Shown here: piece by piece, positions 46,456-57,508 of the stretch
How the letters are laid out: every line of letters starts with the position of its first letter
Numbering within the stretch: the first letter of the stretch is position 1
Source of the DNA: Nautilus pompilius
Lineage: Eukaryota; Mollusca; Cephalopoda; Nautilida; Nautilidae
Assembly: GCA_018389105.1 (NCBI GenBank)
Contig: JACATO010000319.1
Location: 186,001 to 250,000 of the forward strand
DNA: 64,000 bases
Direction: 5' to 3'
Program-made: the position numbers and the translations under genes
Notes under the pieces: generated by a model
Seen by the model: the letters and a program-made list of their open reading frames with translations, nothing else
Database searches by the model: none
Told to the model about the DNA's origin: nothing

Positions 46456-49400
46456 CTGGAACAAAAGGCCATTAACAAGACTGCTGAAGTCTATAACATC
46501 AACCCAGTTATTTTCCTGAATAATCCCCACACAATTGTCCCTATAAATACCCACTGGCCTCTGCCCCTATTTTGCCACAGTCACGAAGCGAAGCAAACCG
46601 AGTCGTGGAATTTCTCCCATCTACAAATCGCACCTCCCCCCCCTTTATTTCTGAAAACCATCACTATTGGTAAAAACCGGCCTCTTAACACGTCTCCTGA
46701 ACCACCACCCCTAATTATTAACCCCCTTCTGACCGGCAAAAAGGATGGTAATTTCTAAGCCGTTGTATATCAAAGGCAACAGTCTTTTCTAAGAAAATCA
46801 AAAATGTTCTGGGCCGCACGCTGATGTGGCAGGAGGGGCAAACCCTTAAAACAAAATTATACAATCAACAAAAATACTTCTTGCACAAAGAGACAAAAAC
46901 TGATCTTCAAACAAATCTGATGTTATTAAATAATAATTAGGATTTTCTCCAAAGTCTATAATGGCTAAACCAGAGACTACAATGCTCAAAGCAACGCGGC
47001 TAGTGCGATCAGAATTCCGAGTACAAACGCTATTATTGTTCACTACGGCACAAACTAAGTTGTTTGGTTTTTTTTTTCCTAATATAGCAAAAACCCATCT
47101 AATAGACAGAAAATAGGTGTGGAGCCTCTAAACGAAACTTGGCCAACTACTAAAAAAGGATTGTAGCAATTATACAGACAAGTGCCGCCTTAAAAATCTT
47201 GAGTTCACAGTTTCTCACCAGCTGGATTGTAGGTCACCCAACCTATGCTCATCTTTAGTTCCTATTTTAACATTACATTCTCTTTCGTTTAGCAAAAGCC
47301 CAAACAGAGACATTTAAGTTTGGTCGCTTTGTTCATTTAGGCAGGTGGGGCTACTTAAACTCGGCGACCAATCACACACACGACCCATAAGCCACATTTG
47401 CCGAGAAAAGGCATTCTACTTGCACTCAGCTCCCCAATTAGTCGCGTACATCCAAAAATGTTGTTAATTTCATCAAGGAAAAAAAAAAATGCTCGCACAC
47501 GCAGTCAGCTACATTTCGCTATTTAGATCAGCAGTGACTACAAGTTCTATAATCTCTGCACACTTGATAAAAACTGATAGTGACACTTATGGTAATTTTA
47601 TACAAATAGAACGCTTATCGTATTTGCTTTCATTGCCACGCAGGCTCCAACAAACATGCTCTGCTGCTCCAGCCCATTTGTCCGCATTCATAAACATCCA
47701 CCGCCTTTTTCGTGCATATTTTAGCACAAGAACATCATTTATTTAAAAAAATTTAATAAATGATGACCCTTGAAAATTGCATTCATAAATAAAGCAAAAT
47801 TGAGTTGTCTCGGTTCAAAATGGTCCTTAGACCGTGGAAGTATCCAAACACAGATTTTTCGCTCACGATATTTGCTGGTACCTGCACATTCCGACCATTA
47901 CTATAGCACTCACAAGACACTGCCTTGCGTGGTCAAGTGACACTGCATTTAGGTGAGGGGTTTGTGGTGATGGAACCAAATGGAGATCTGATACAATGTA
48001 TTCACTCGCTTTTTAAAAATTCTTGTAGCAATCATCATGGCTATGCAAGAGTTATAATCAAATGTTAGAATGCAAGGCGGTGAACTACACAGTCGAGCTG
48101 TGTGCCGCAAAGGATGCAAAACTGACAATTAACGAGGCAGCTGGGGACAGGAGAAGCATGACTATAGTTGCCACGCTGATGAGGAAAAACTAATTTTGTA
48201 CCTGCCCAAGACAGGAAAGCAAGCATCATGTGGGTTGCTTAAAATTTCCAAGATGCTCATTCTATCATCTTTGCTGGCCATCAATTTCCATGGAAATACC
48301 AGATGAAAATCTATTCCGTGCACTTAAACTGCACAAACAGCAGGTAAAGGTGCAAATATTCCATCAACAATTGGAATGGGACAACTCTGAAAATGCCGCA
48401 CGTTTCCCATATCAGAATTGTAAATGAGATATCTACCTATCCGTTTTGACATGCCAAGCAACACGACCGCAGCTTTCTGAAGACCCCCTGATTGTAATCA
48501 TTAAATAAAATAGCAAAAGAGTAATCAAGTCCTTTATGGTTTCTTACTTCAATGAGACAGCGGAAAGTAACTGCTAGTTTAATTCGGCGCATTTGCTAAC
48601 ACTAGCCGAACCATTAAGTCTTCTTTTTTTAAATGAATGAAACTCTTAAATTTTTTTTTTTTTTAAAACTCGGATGTAATCCCCAAGATTAAGAACACGG
48701 GATGTATTAAATGTGCACTGATTTTATAAGGATCAGCCAACGTGATTCTGGCAAGTAACCAGGACGGCAGGAGGCTGTAGATACAGTAGGGAGAAGCTAG
48801 CAATCCAATTTATATCCGGATGATAACAGAAACAAAATGATTAATGAATGTTCCCTGCCAAATTATCCAGTGGATAAAAAGATAAGAAACTATGACAAAT
48901 GCATTAAGTCATTACGGCATAAAAACTCCACATTTCTACTGCGTGCCATCTTTCTATTTTTCACCTACCAAAATCAGCTACATATTTTTTTTCTAATGTG
49001 AGTAAAAAAAATAAAACTTTGTAAATATCCATATTCATAGAAGGATATAGATATTGATTTCTTCTTCTTTTAATTGAACAAAAGCAAATGGTAATAGTAT
49101 AAAACCAATCTTGATACATTTACTAGCTGGTCATCAAAAGCTATGAGGAACGGGGTGCTTGCTGCCACCTTAACGTGTCACAATTACTGTCGCTCAAAAG
49201 CTAGATTTGCCCCAATTTATTGCCAATTTTCAGAACGTTTTTTTTTTTTTTTTTAAATTTCCCATGATTTGATGCTTTAGTCAAGAGTTTCTGGGCAGCT
49301 ATTTGGAAGTGAATGGGACTACTTTGATTTCCATGGTATTATTAACCAAACAGTAAATACAAGACCATAATCAAGTGACCCATGAGAGTTGATGGATCAG

Positions 49401-51346
49401 CTAGGAAGTATCCGGTGTGAGCAGGGAGCTGGCGTATTATCATAAATCTACAGAAATGTTTAAAACAAAATCTTGATAAAATTTCCCTTTAAATAGAAAA
49501 ATAAAAAACAAACTCACTCCCTTTATCAAAAGATATTAGCATTAGTTAAATTATTAAAAACAATTTATATTCATCTAATACATATTTTCAAGTGTTTGTT
49601 TGTTGCTCTCTCACAGCCAAACCGTAGCACCTAAGGCCACAAAATTTGGGTGTACGTACTTAAGAAAGTGGTCGAGGTTTTAGGCCACCACACACCATTT
49701 CGGGGCCACTTTTCAAAAGCCTTATAGGTTACATTAGTTTGCTGCACTCATTCAAAATAGGCTGTCTTAAATTATATTGAAGGTACCACAGGATCAAAGG
49801 CAGGATCCAAGGCTAACAAAGGCCACCTTTCAAGGTTCAGAGTTACTGCAGCTTCATTCAGCGCAGAAGTGACCACAGATTTCAATTTTTCAACAATCGG
49901 CCTTGAAGGCCATTTGAAAGCCACCAACGGCAGGTTTTGATATCGTGTGCTCAAAACAAATCTGTTTTGCTTTTCATCCCAAGGAAAAACTTAAAAGTTG
50001 TTTATAAAGAGACTTTTATGGAACAAAGTTAAATTGTGTGTATGGAAAATGTGTCATTAGCATCAATTCAATATTCATTCAATGACTGTTTAAACAAATT
50101 AAATTCCTGTTTTTCAAATTGACATTTCTTTTTCTACCAGTGCAGCACCAGATACCCCCAGCTAATGTACATCTGTGCGCTTTTGTTCTGTATTATCAAC
50201 TAGAATAACGATAGACTACCTGTCAAAACAAATCTGTACCAAAAATTATTTTAAAAAGATGGTTGGAAAGTTGGAGGGGAGACCTTATCAGAATTTAGCA
50301 CTCCTGAACAACCCTAAAATTCCAACAACTCCAGACAACTGAAATCAGATGCATACAAACTAATTTAGATATTTAATCAAAAAGCAGTTTCCATTCTAGA
50401 TCATTGTAGAAGCAAATGCATACCAAAAGGCAAGACTGCCAACTTGCCCGCATATTGTTGACAAGTCTCTACTGCCTAGAGCATGGCAGATGTGGTATTA
50501 AGTCAGATTTAACTCAATACCACAGCACCATATTGCCAAAGTTGGAGACCGTAGGAAATGACAGTTTTCAATCTAGTCTTATAGCCATTGTTGTGCATTT
50601 AAACTAGAGACAAGATGATGATAACAGAAAAACAACGTTACTCGGTATATTTGCTTCAACAATGAGGACATTTTTTTTTTTTTAGTCTACAAATAATACA
50701 AAAACTGCTGGCTTAATGTTTCCAAAGTCAATAATCAGATTTTAACATTTCCTCGAGCCAGTCTAATTTGTGTAATGAAAAAATTAAGGATATTTCACCT
50801 ATGTAGCAAATGGTACATATTATTAATAATAATGTAAAGCATGTTGGAATCATAAAGCCTACTTCATACTGGTCAATTCAATAAGCACTGAGACATGATC
50901 ATTAATTTGAAAATTAAATAGGAATTTGAAGAGATCTGAGGAAAACAAACCAACAGTTTATTTGCAAAACCAGCCAATCGATGCAAAGTACAATGACTTA
51001 TATATAATTTGGAAGATAATACAATTACTCATGCATGCAAACAAAAATCATTACACCTTCCAAAACTGGAGCAAAAAACCATTTTCGTTATCAAAGGATA
51101 TAAGCATTGGGTAATTAAAGCAGTAGCATTGCAAAACAAAAAATTATCTAAACACACAAAATTTAATTTTAATGGAATTTTGCTCTGACAGTATTTATCT
51201 GAGAAGCAGGTTTAAGCATTCCAACTTGTGACAGATGGGAGAAACCAAGCATGACTAAGCAGGCTTTGAAAGTAATGTTTCTAAACCACAATCGCAAAAG
51301 TCTTTCCTTGTAAGCAGCACAAACAAAATGCACTTGCACGAAAATA

Positions 51347-52730
51347 CAGTAGAATGCCACTTATTAGCAACTTCTCCCAGCACAGAGTTTCCAATAAATG
51401 AAAAGCTCATCATATCTTTCAACTGCACATGTGTGTGTGGAACAATGTACTGTAATTGTAAAGTATGGCACCAAAATAAGTTTAAAATTTTTGTTTGATA
51501 TAATGCTAAGCAAACATTAAAAATATAAAAGCATACAATTGTGTTGTAAACAGCTATAAAACAAGGAAGCAATTGTATGCCTAGAGTACTGTATTTAGTC
51601 AATGCTGAAGAATACAACTAAGTAGTTTCTGCCCAATGCTTTCTTTTTGATGAAAAATCACTTACAGCTGTAAATCTCTCCCAACATTACATGCAACTTC
51701 ATAGCTGATTTCAAAGCCATGATTCTGGCATATTCTGTGCAATGTGTCCACAGAACTGTTCTTGAAGCAAACGTTCTTTAAGTTCCTCAGCTGATGCAGT
51801 ATCCTCTTGTGGCTGTTCAACCTGTGAATGCTTAGCACTGTAGAAGTTCTGCATCAGTGAGCTCACATGATTGTCAAAGTCAACAATGGCCTCAGATTCC
51901 TCTGCTGTCACATCATGAAAGCAACAACTTCAGCCAAACCAGCTCAGCATTGTCTATGATAGATACAACCACTCCCTTTCTAAAGCACTTGTAAACAGTC
52001 TGCATTAGAACAGCAGCTCAAGAGTACTTGATGCACCTCAGCTGTTTTTTTTTCACATCTAGCAACCCTAGCTGTGGGTCCATATCAAGAGAGGTAATAC
52101 ATTCAGACAAGCATGTCAGTAGCCTTTAAAAATTTTAATGGCATCCATCATGTCTATCAACTGCACAAGTAAGGTGTTAGGAGGCAAAAATCACAACAGT
52201 CTACAACAGCTCTACAGCGACTAAATGAACTGGCCAGTTACCAAAAGAGCTTTAAACGAAGGACTTTCAGGTGCAGTTCTGTTTCTTAAGCAGATAAAAA
52301 ATGGAACAAACAAAACAGCATTAGCAGAGTAGAGTACTGTAGATCACAGGCAGTTTGAAGTGATCTTTTGGGAAAGACCTCGAGGTTTCGCTCTTTCTGA
52401 TCTGGATTTTTTCCTCCATCAACCAGATATTTATACAACACAATGTAATGCAGCACTTTTTTTTTTGTCTCCTGCAAACTCTTCCATCAGCAAACCAAAT
52501 CCTGTGTCCAAAGAGATGAGCACCTTGGCCAAGATTATGATGAAATCAGAACCACATGCCTTGACAACTACAGCCTCCTTGCCATCACATTGGTGCCTAT
52601 CATGTCGGTTTGTGTTGATCTCATACGCCTTCAATACGTCACCACTATTCTTTAGAAGAGTGAAACAACGGATTTTAAGATACCAAAATTTTTTCAATAA
52701 TCACTTGCTACTCCAGAACCAAAATTTTTA
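51347..52730 (-). mobile_element. Possible Tigger-like DNA transposon relic
   Basis: At the low-coordinate end the text TACAGTAGAATGCCACTTATTAGCAAC resembles Tigger terminal repeats (TACAGTAGAA...), and CAGTACTC-type text recurs inverted near 51585 and 52335. A minus-strand frame (51911-51711) reads VTAEESEAIVDFDNHVSSLM and EELKERLLQEQF, the kind of acidic C-terminal region found in CENPB/Tigger transposases. No catalytic motifs were found. The borders are uncertain. Confidence 0.3.
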
Positions 52731-54316
52731 ACAGCAAGAGACTGGTCCACCCACACATGTGGAAGCCATGACAATCAACTATTAGAAATGCAATTTCAGA
52801 GTTATAAAAGGTGCATAGAGTGTACATAGCAACAGTTAATGGGAAGCAAATGATGGTTATGTATCCTAAAAATAGAGGCAGTTATACGTTAACAGTTAAA
52901 GTGACAGAAGTTGTCCCATTCTTGTGCTTTGATGCACTTTTCCCACTGATGTGCCAGTAAATTGCTATGTTCGGAATAATTATAATTTTTGTTTATAATA
53001 AAATAAGCATCTCATACTTCATAAAAAAAATTGCCAACACTTTTTATGAAAACAAAAAAAAAATTTATACACAAATAAATTTTCACTCACAGGTAGAGAG
53101 AGAGAGAGAGAGAGACGGACGGACAGACGAATTTAATTATTCAAGTTTGTAACAAAATGGAAACGAAAAGTGCACACAAATGCAATGATTTGTCTTCTTA
53201 TCTAAAAGTTCATTACACAAAGTTTTAAAATATATCAAACATGCTGGTTGCCAAAATATATGGATTTTATTGCTAAACCTAGTCAAAAGCAAATCAATGA
53301 AGAAAATTATTACAGGAACTGAACCACACCATTGCCTTTTTTGGTCAGTCTATTTTTTGCTATATCTTCTTTTCTAATGACAATACATTTCAAGAAGAGT
53401 TTTCTAAAAAAAAAAAAAAAAAGCTTACTTAACTAAAAATCAGTAAGTGCTTTACTGAGTAAACTAATACATGGAAGATAAGTACAGGAAATACAAATTA
53501 ATATATAACAATTTCTTTACCCCTGTATACCACTTGATTACCTTTCAAATCTATATCATTCAGCACAGGAGACTGGAACATGGCACCTTTATCAGCCTAA
53601 CTCTTTGTAATAAGAAATTTGTATTGTTCTAACCCACACGTTATGCATTACAAATCGTATTTAACTAAGAGCACAACCAGTTCAGCAAAAACACTAATGT
53701 TTCTAGACGTGCAAAGGTAGCAAAGGGAAGGTAAAAACTGATGTGGCAAAAAAATATGTACAGCTGTTCAAAAAGTACCTGGTGAAAGTGATCTTAAAAC
53801 TATGCCCTTTCAACAAGGAGGAAGTATTCACGAACTGTTTTGATTTCAGGTACTGTCAGCTTAAAATGATTTTCTAGCAGTGTTCATCCAGAGACAACAC
53901 CCCCCCACCCATCTGCAGATCCAAAAAGCTCCTTTGGTAACATCATCCAAGTCAGTGTGCTTCCACACACACACACAAAAAAAGGGGGGTAGTGCATTTT
54001 TGGCTGCTTTTCTTTTTGAGTGGTTAAACCTGTGTCCAGTAGTTACAGCGAACCTTCAACAATACTGGGATAACATCACAGGAGGTCTTATTATGTAAAT
54101 TAATGTTTCTTATTAGTAGTAGTAGATCTAATTAGTACAGAAACACGGGGAATGAGAATCTGCATAGACGTTTAGGAAATAAGGGGAAAAAAAAAAAAAA
54201 AAACCCGACCAAATATTGTAAACGGGGGGGGGGTGGGGTTGGTGGTTGCTGAGTGCGACTCCCAGCAAGCAGAATCACTCCTCTGGACTCGATCATCGCC
54301 AGCAGATATCCAGACC

Positions 54317-54450
54317 GAGAGAGAGAGGGGGGGAGAGAGAGAGGGGGAGGAGGGGGAGAGAGAGAGAGGGGAGAGGGGGGGAGAGGGAGAGAGAGAGGGG
54401 GAGAGGAGAGGGAGAGAGAGAGGGGTGGAGGGGAGAGAGGGGGAGAGGTA
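54317..54450. repeat. Polypurine (GA/GGGGA) tract, about 130 bases
   Basis: The plus strand is almost purely A and G from 54317 to 54450, made of GAGA blocks alternating with runs of 3-7 G. Such tracts give long open frames on both strands that are not genes. Mirror symmetry within them favours triplex (H-DNA) or G-quadruplex structure. Confidence 0.9.
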
Positions 54451-54568
54451 TTTTGCTGAGTGCGAAAAATCCATTTTCTGAGGAGGACCGGTTTGGTTTG
54501 TCACTTGTCGCTGTTTGTTCGAAATCGCGGTGTCTGTCTGTCTGTCTGTCACACAAGGATTCCCTTAG

Positions 54569-54752
54569 ATGCTGCTGAGGTAAGGACCGAGAAGTTGTTT
54601 TTTTTTTCTTTTCTTTTCTTTCTTTCGCGAGAGAGAAAACCGTGAACAAACTCGGCCTGGTCGTCCCCCTGGCCAGCAATGACCCTAACCCCATACACTC
54701 GGCGGGCGACGTGGAGTTCATAGCCCCTCCTCCACTCGAGACCCTCATCTAA
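54569..54752 (+). CDS. Candidate small ORF of 43 aa with a 52-base intron (tentative)
   Basis: ATGCTGCTGAG is followed by a consensus donor (gtaagg, 54580). After a 20-odd-base pyrimidine tract comes an AG at 54631, and splicing there joins a frame reading MLLREKTVNKLGLVVPLASN then DPNPIHSAGDVEFIAPPPLE and TLI, stop at 54750-54752. The codons are GC-rich like the surrounding island. I recognise no family. It lies about 650 bases from the TAB/NDC80 promoter and is antisense to the TAB leader intron. It may be chance. Confidence 0.2.
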
Positions 54753-55178
54753 CCGGGTCAGCCGCCGCTACCTCGGCCGAGTACAGTCACCCAAAACCGC
54801 CAAGTCATCCTCCCCACCCCGGGAGGGAGCAGACGGTCGATCGAGTCCGTCAAATCGGTAGTGGCCCGGTTTAAGGAGCTAGCCGACAAACACACGGGGT
54901 TTCGGTCCAACATATAGCGGCAGCAGCCCCTGCCCCCCCCCTCCTCCTCCTCCTCACCTGTCGCACCCAGCGCCGGTCGGGTTCTCTCCCCTCCCCCCCC
55001 CCACAGGGCCACTACACAGGGTACCAGCGCCGGGGGGGCTCGGATCTCCCTCCGCGTCTCTCCCCGCCCAGCACGACCCCGTCGTCTCCTCGCACCATCG
55101 CCGCAGGAGGGAGACGGGAGAAGGGGTCTGGAGAACACTAAAAACAACAACAACAATAAAACTCTCTCTCTCTCTCAC

Positions 55179-55219
55179 AGGACGGACGGACGGGACGGGA
55201 CGGGACGGGACGGAACGGA
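55179..55219. repeat. GGAC/GGGAC short tandem repeat
   Basis: GGACGGACGG passes into four or five GGGAC units in the GC-rich island, inside the TAB leader intron and about 35 bases from its proposed first donor. Confidence 0.8.
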
Positions 55220-55255
55220 TCCCGTACGCTCAGCCTCCGGGTGGAAACGACTCAC

Positions 55256-55390
55256 CTTACGTTGGCGAAGTGGAGGGTCGGGCGAACCCCATCAAAACGG
55301 CAGAGACTATTCGATCTCGGCAAAGCGACCGCGACAAGGAAATTCAGAACTCCTCAGCACCATCTCACTAGTCCAAAATAATGTAACATG
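55256..55390 (-). other. Proposed first (non-coding) exon of TAB
   Basis: On the minus strand CGTAAG/GTGAGT gives a consensus donor at 55255-55250. The sequence upstream is GC-rich and ends near the YY1-like site at 55384-55396, a typical position for a TATA-less start. This is inferred from the donor and the promoter context; there is no direct evidence of the 5' end. Confidence 0.4.
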
Positions 55391-55396
55391 GCGGAG
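55384..55396 (+). promoter_or_regulatory. YY1-like motif
   Basis: TAACATGGCGGAG matches the YY1 consensus AAnATGGCGGC with one mismatch at the last base. It lies near the proposed TAB transcription start. Confidence 0.45.
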
Positions 55397-55403
55397 CGCG
55401 CCC

Positions 55404-55415
55404 GAGCATGCGCAC
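55404..55415. promoter_or_regulatory. NRF1-like site
   Basis: GAGCATGCGCAC has a perfect GCATGCGCA core with one mismatch in the left arm of the NRF1 consensus. Confidence 0.4.
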
Positions 55416-55623
55416 CCGGCTGCTGTTATTGTGTGTGTGTGTAATCTTTACCCCCCCCCGGTAATAATAATAATAATAGAAAAGCAAAAAAAAAAATCTA
55501 GTTATTAATATTACGAGTTTTTGTTTTTGTTAACGAATTATTTTATTAAAAAAAAAAAAAAAAACAAACAAAACACCGCGTCATCCGCCGCCACCCCCAA
55601 GTTAAAGGTACGGCCGGCCGCCA

Positions 55624-55635
55624 CGCGCATGCGCC
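55624..55635. promoter_or_regulatory. NRF1 consensus site
   Basis: CGCGCATGCGCC fits YGCGCAYGCGCR except for the final base. It is the best NRF1 match in the window and lies 24 bases before the CHR-like element on the NDC80 side. Confidence 0.5.
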
Positions 55636-55643
55636 TCGCTGTC

Positions 55644-55667
55644 ATTCGCGCGCGCCGATTTTGAAAT
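55644..55667 (+). promoter_or_regulatory. E2F/CDE-CHR-like cell-cycle element upstream of NDC80
   Basis: TTCGCGCG (55644) is followed by GCGCC and then, three bases later, TTTGAA (55660-55665). TTTGAA is the canonical CHR, and a GC-rich CDE about four bases upstream is the classic arrangement in G2/M genes controlled by DREAM/MuvB. NDC80 is a G2/M gene. This is motif evidence only. Confidence 0.4.
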
Positions 55668-55700
55668 CAGGGACCCGACCCGAGGAACGGCTCCCAGGTA

Positions 55701-57492
55701 GATTCCGCTCGTCCCCAACTCTTCCGGGCACAGCCACCGTCTCGGTCTTTGATGAAGGTGCACTGGGCTTCCGGGGGAAGGTTGTGGACCCATCGGCTCG
55801 AGAGACAGGGAGGGGCCCTCGGCGTGCTCCATTTACTGCACCTTTCGTTGGTCTGTGGCCATGGTGACCGTTTGATAATTCCCAAAATAACATGGATTTC
55901 TCTCTGTACTGATGTAATCTCTCTCTCTCTCCATCCCTCTGTACTGATGTAATCTCTCTCTCTCTCTCCATCTCTCTGTACTGATGTAATCTCTCTTCTC
56001 TCTCTCCATCCCTCTCTGTACCGATGTAATCTCTCTCTCTCTCTCCATCCCTCTCTGTACTGATGTAATCTCTCTTTCTCTCTCCATCCCCCTCTGTACT
56101 GATGTAATCTCTCTCTCTCTCTCCATCCCTCTGTACTGATGTAATCTCTCTCTCTCTCTCTCTCCATCCCTCTCTGTACTGATGTAATCTCTCTCTCTCT
56201 CTCTCTCCATCTCTCTGTACTGATGTAATTTCTCTCTCTCCATCCCTCTCTGTACTGATGTAATCTCTCTTCTCTCTCTCTCTCCATCTCTCTGTACTGA
56301 TGTAATCTCTCTTCTCTCTCTCCATCCCTCTCTGTACTGATGTAATCTCTCTCTCTGTACTGATGTAATCTCTCTCCTCTCTCTCTCTCCATCTCTCTGT
56401 ACTGATGTAATCTCTCTTCTCTCTCTCCATCCCTCTCTGTACTGATGTAATCTCTCTCTCTCCATCCCTCTCTGTACTGATGTAATCTCTCTTACTCTCA
56501 TCTACCTACCTACCTACAATTCTATACTTGTATATACTGAAAAATGGTGGCAACTAAATGCCTGCAAAAGCCTGTCAATATTTAACTCCATAGCTACAGT
56601 AATTTCAAGCACAAGAAGGCCGTTTCCATTTATGTAGATTCCAAAAATCGTACCAGAAATAGTCCATGGCTGAGTAGATTTAATCGTGTTGCATACATAA
56701 TGCATGAAGCCATATTTGGAACTTAACAGCTACCAAGCTAAGCACGGTAACTGTGTTTCTGTTATATTGGTATGGAATACAACCAATGAGCATTTTACCT
56801 TTATCTTCTACAGTTGTCTGAAGATTCGATCTAAAAATACTCAAACTTTAGTGGCCATGTGGCTCTAAATGCTGTAAGTTACATAGATGAAATGCCCATA
56901 TCTTTAAGTGCAAGTATCATCAAAAACATGTTTGGCCATCTTGCTTTTAAGGGATAAAAACCATCCAACACTGTGCACCATATTTGTATTCATGCATGTA
57001 TCTCAAAATCATAGTCACTTCAGTCACCCCAGATTAGATGGCATGAGCACATGAAGTAGTATGGCAGCTTTATAGACACCAATGCTGGCAATAACGGGGG
57101 GAATTTTTTTTTGGGAACTCCTATTTCATGATAACAGCTGTCTTGTTCTTGCAGCCACAGATCATTGAGACATGGATTTTCTCACAGTAAAACTAAGCAT
57201 TTTATAACTTGAGTACTCTATAGTTGAGCCTCCATACTTCTGGATTAATCTTGAGTTTGGGCTAGTATCTTGGGAGCCCAATGCATCTTTGGTAGAAGTT
57301 TCATCAAAATCTGAGAGGGTGAAGTTGGTAATTTGTTGTTTTTTTAAGGAATAGATGATAACAGTGTTGGGTTTTTTAAAAGTTATTTGCAAACATGTTG
57401 TTTATTTTTTCTTAAGAAATGAATTAAATAATGAACTTCTAACCTGATCTGGATTAATCAAGCACTAGCTCAGCCTTTTGTTTTGTTTATAG
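55701..57492 (+). other. NDC80 5' leader intron region with minisatellite
   Basis: The first NDC80 coding exon begins at a splice acceptor (tttatag, 57491-57492), so a leader exon must lie upstream, probably in the GC-rich island; CCCAG/gtagat at 55697 is one weak donor candidate. The interval contains the CT-rich minisatellite (55891-56490) and about 1 kb of AT-rich DNA with nothing recognised. Confidence 0.5.
55891..56490. repeat. CT-rich minisatellite, 16 copies
   Basis: Sixteen copies of a unit of about 24-43 bases (mostly 35-42) each contain the core GTACTGATGTAAT (one ACCG variant, one ending AATT) followed by a variable-length TCTCTC tract and CCATC(CC)TCTCT. Core starts are 55905, 55941, 55978, 56018, 56057, 56096, 56133, 56176, 56217, 56252, 56294, 56333, 56357, 56399, 56439 and 56474. 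The unit has no stop on the minus strand, which makes three long overlapping but meaningless open frames. Confidence 0.95.
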
Positions 57493-57508
57493 GAAAAGAG
57501 AATTAAAA

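Larger units (their letters stand above)
46456..55255 (-). other. Long 5' leader intron(s) of TAB
   Basis: This 8.8 kb is AT-rich and contains no recognisable cellular gene. It holds scattered poly-A/T runs, a GAGAGA tract near 53096-53116, a possible Tigger-like relic (about 51347-52730), a polypurine tract (54317-54450), a TGTC tetranucleotide tract near 54532-54549 and a GC-rich end. Whether it is one intron or several depends on unseen leader exons. Confidence 0.5.
55256..55700. promoter_or_regulatory. Divergent TAB/NDC80 promoter
   Basis: This GC-rich interval separates the minus-strand TAB leader from plus-strand NDC80. It holds YY1-like, NRF1-like and CDE/CHR-like motifs, two of the NRF1-like sites flanking an AT-rich filler (ATT/AAT and A runs at 55461-55570). 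No TATA box was seen. Confidence 0.55.

Noticed and set aside
54172-54748. Open frames on both strands rich in RERG or SLSP
   Set aside because: They come from the polypurine tract and neighbouring simple repeats, with no conserved domain.
55891-56490. Regular repeat with spacers, CRISPR-like at first sight
   Set aside because: Spacers are not unique sequences but CT microsatellite of varying length, and the DNA is animal.
55642-56501. Three long overlapping minus-strand open frames of up to 262 aa (repeated ISTERDGERE / LHQYREGWRE)
   Set aside because: They are translations of the CT-rich minisatellite in each frame. All three frames are open because the repeat lacks stops.
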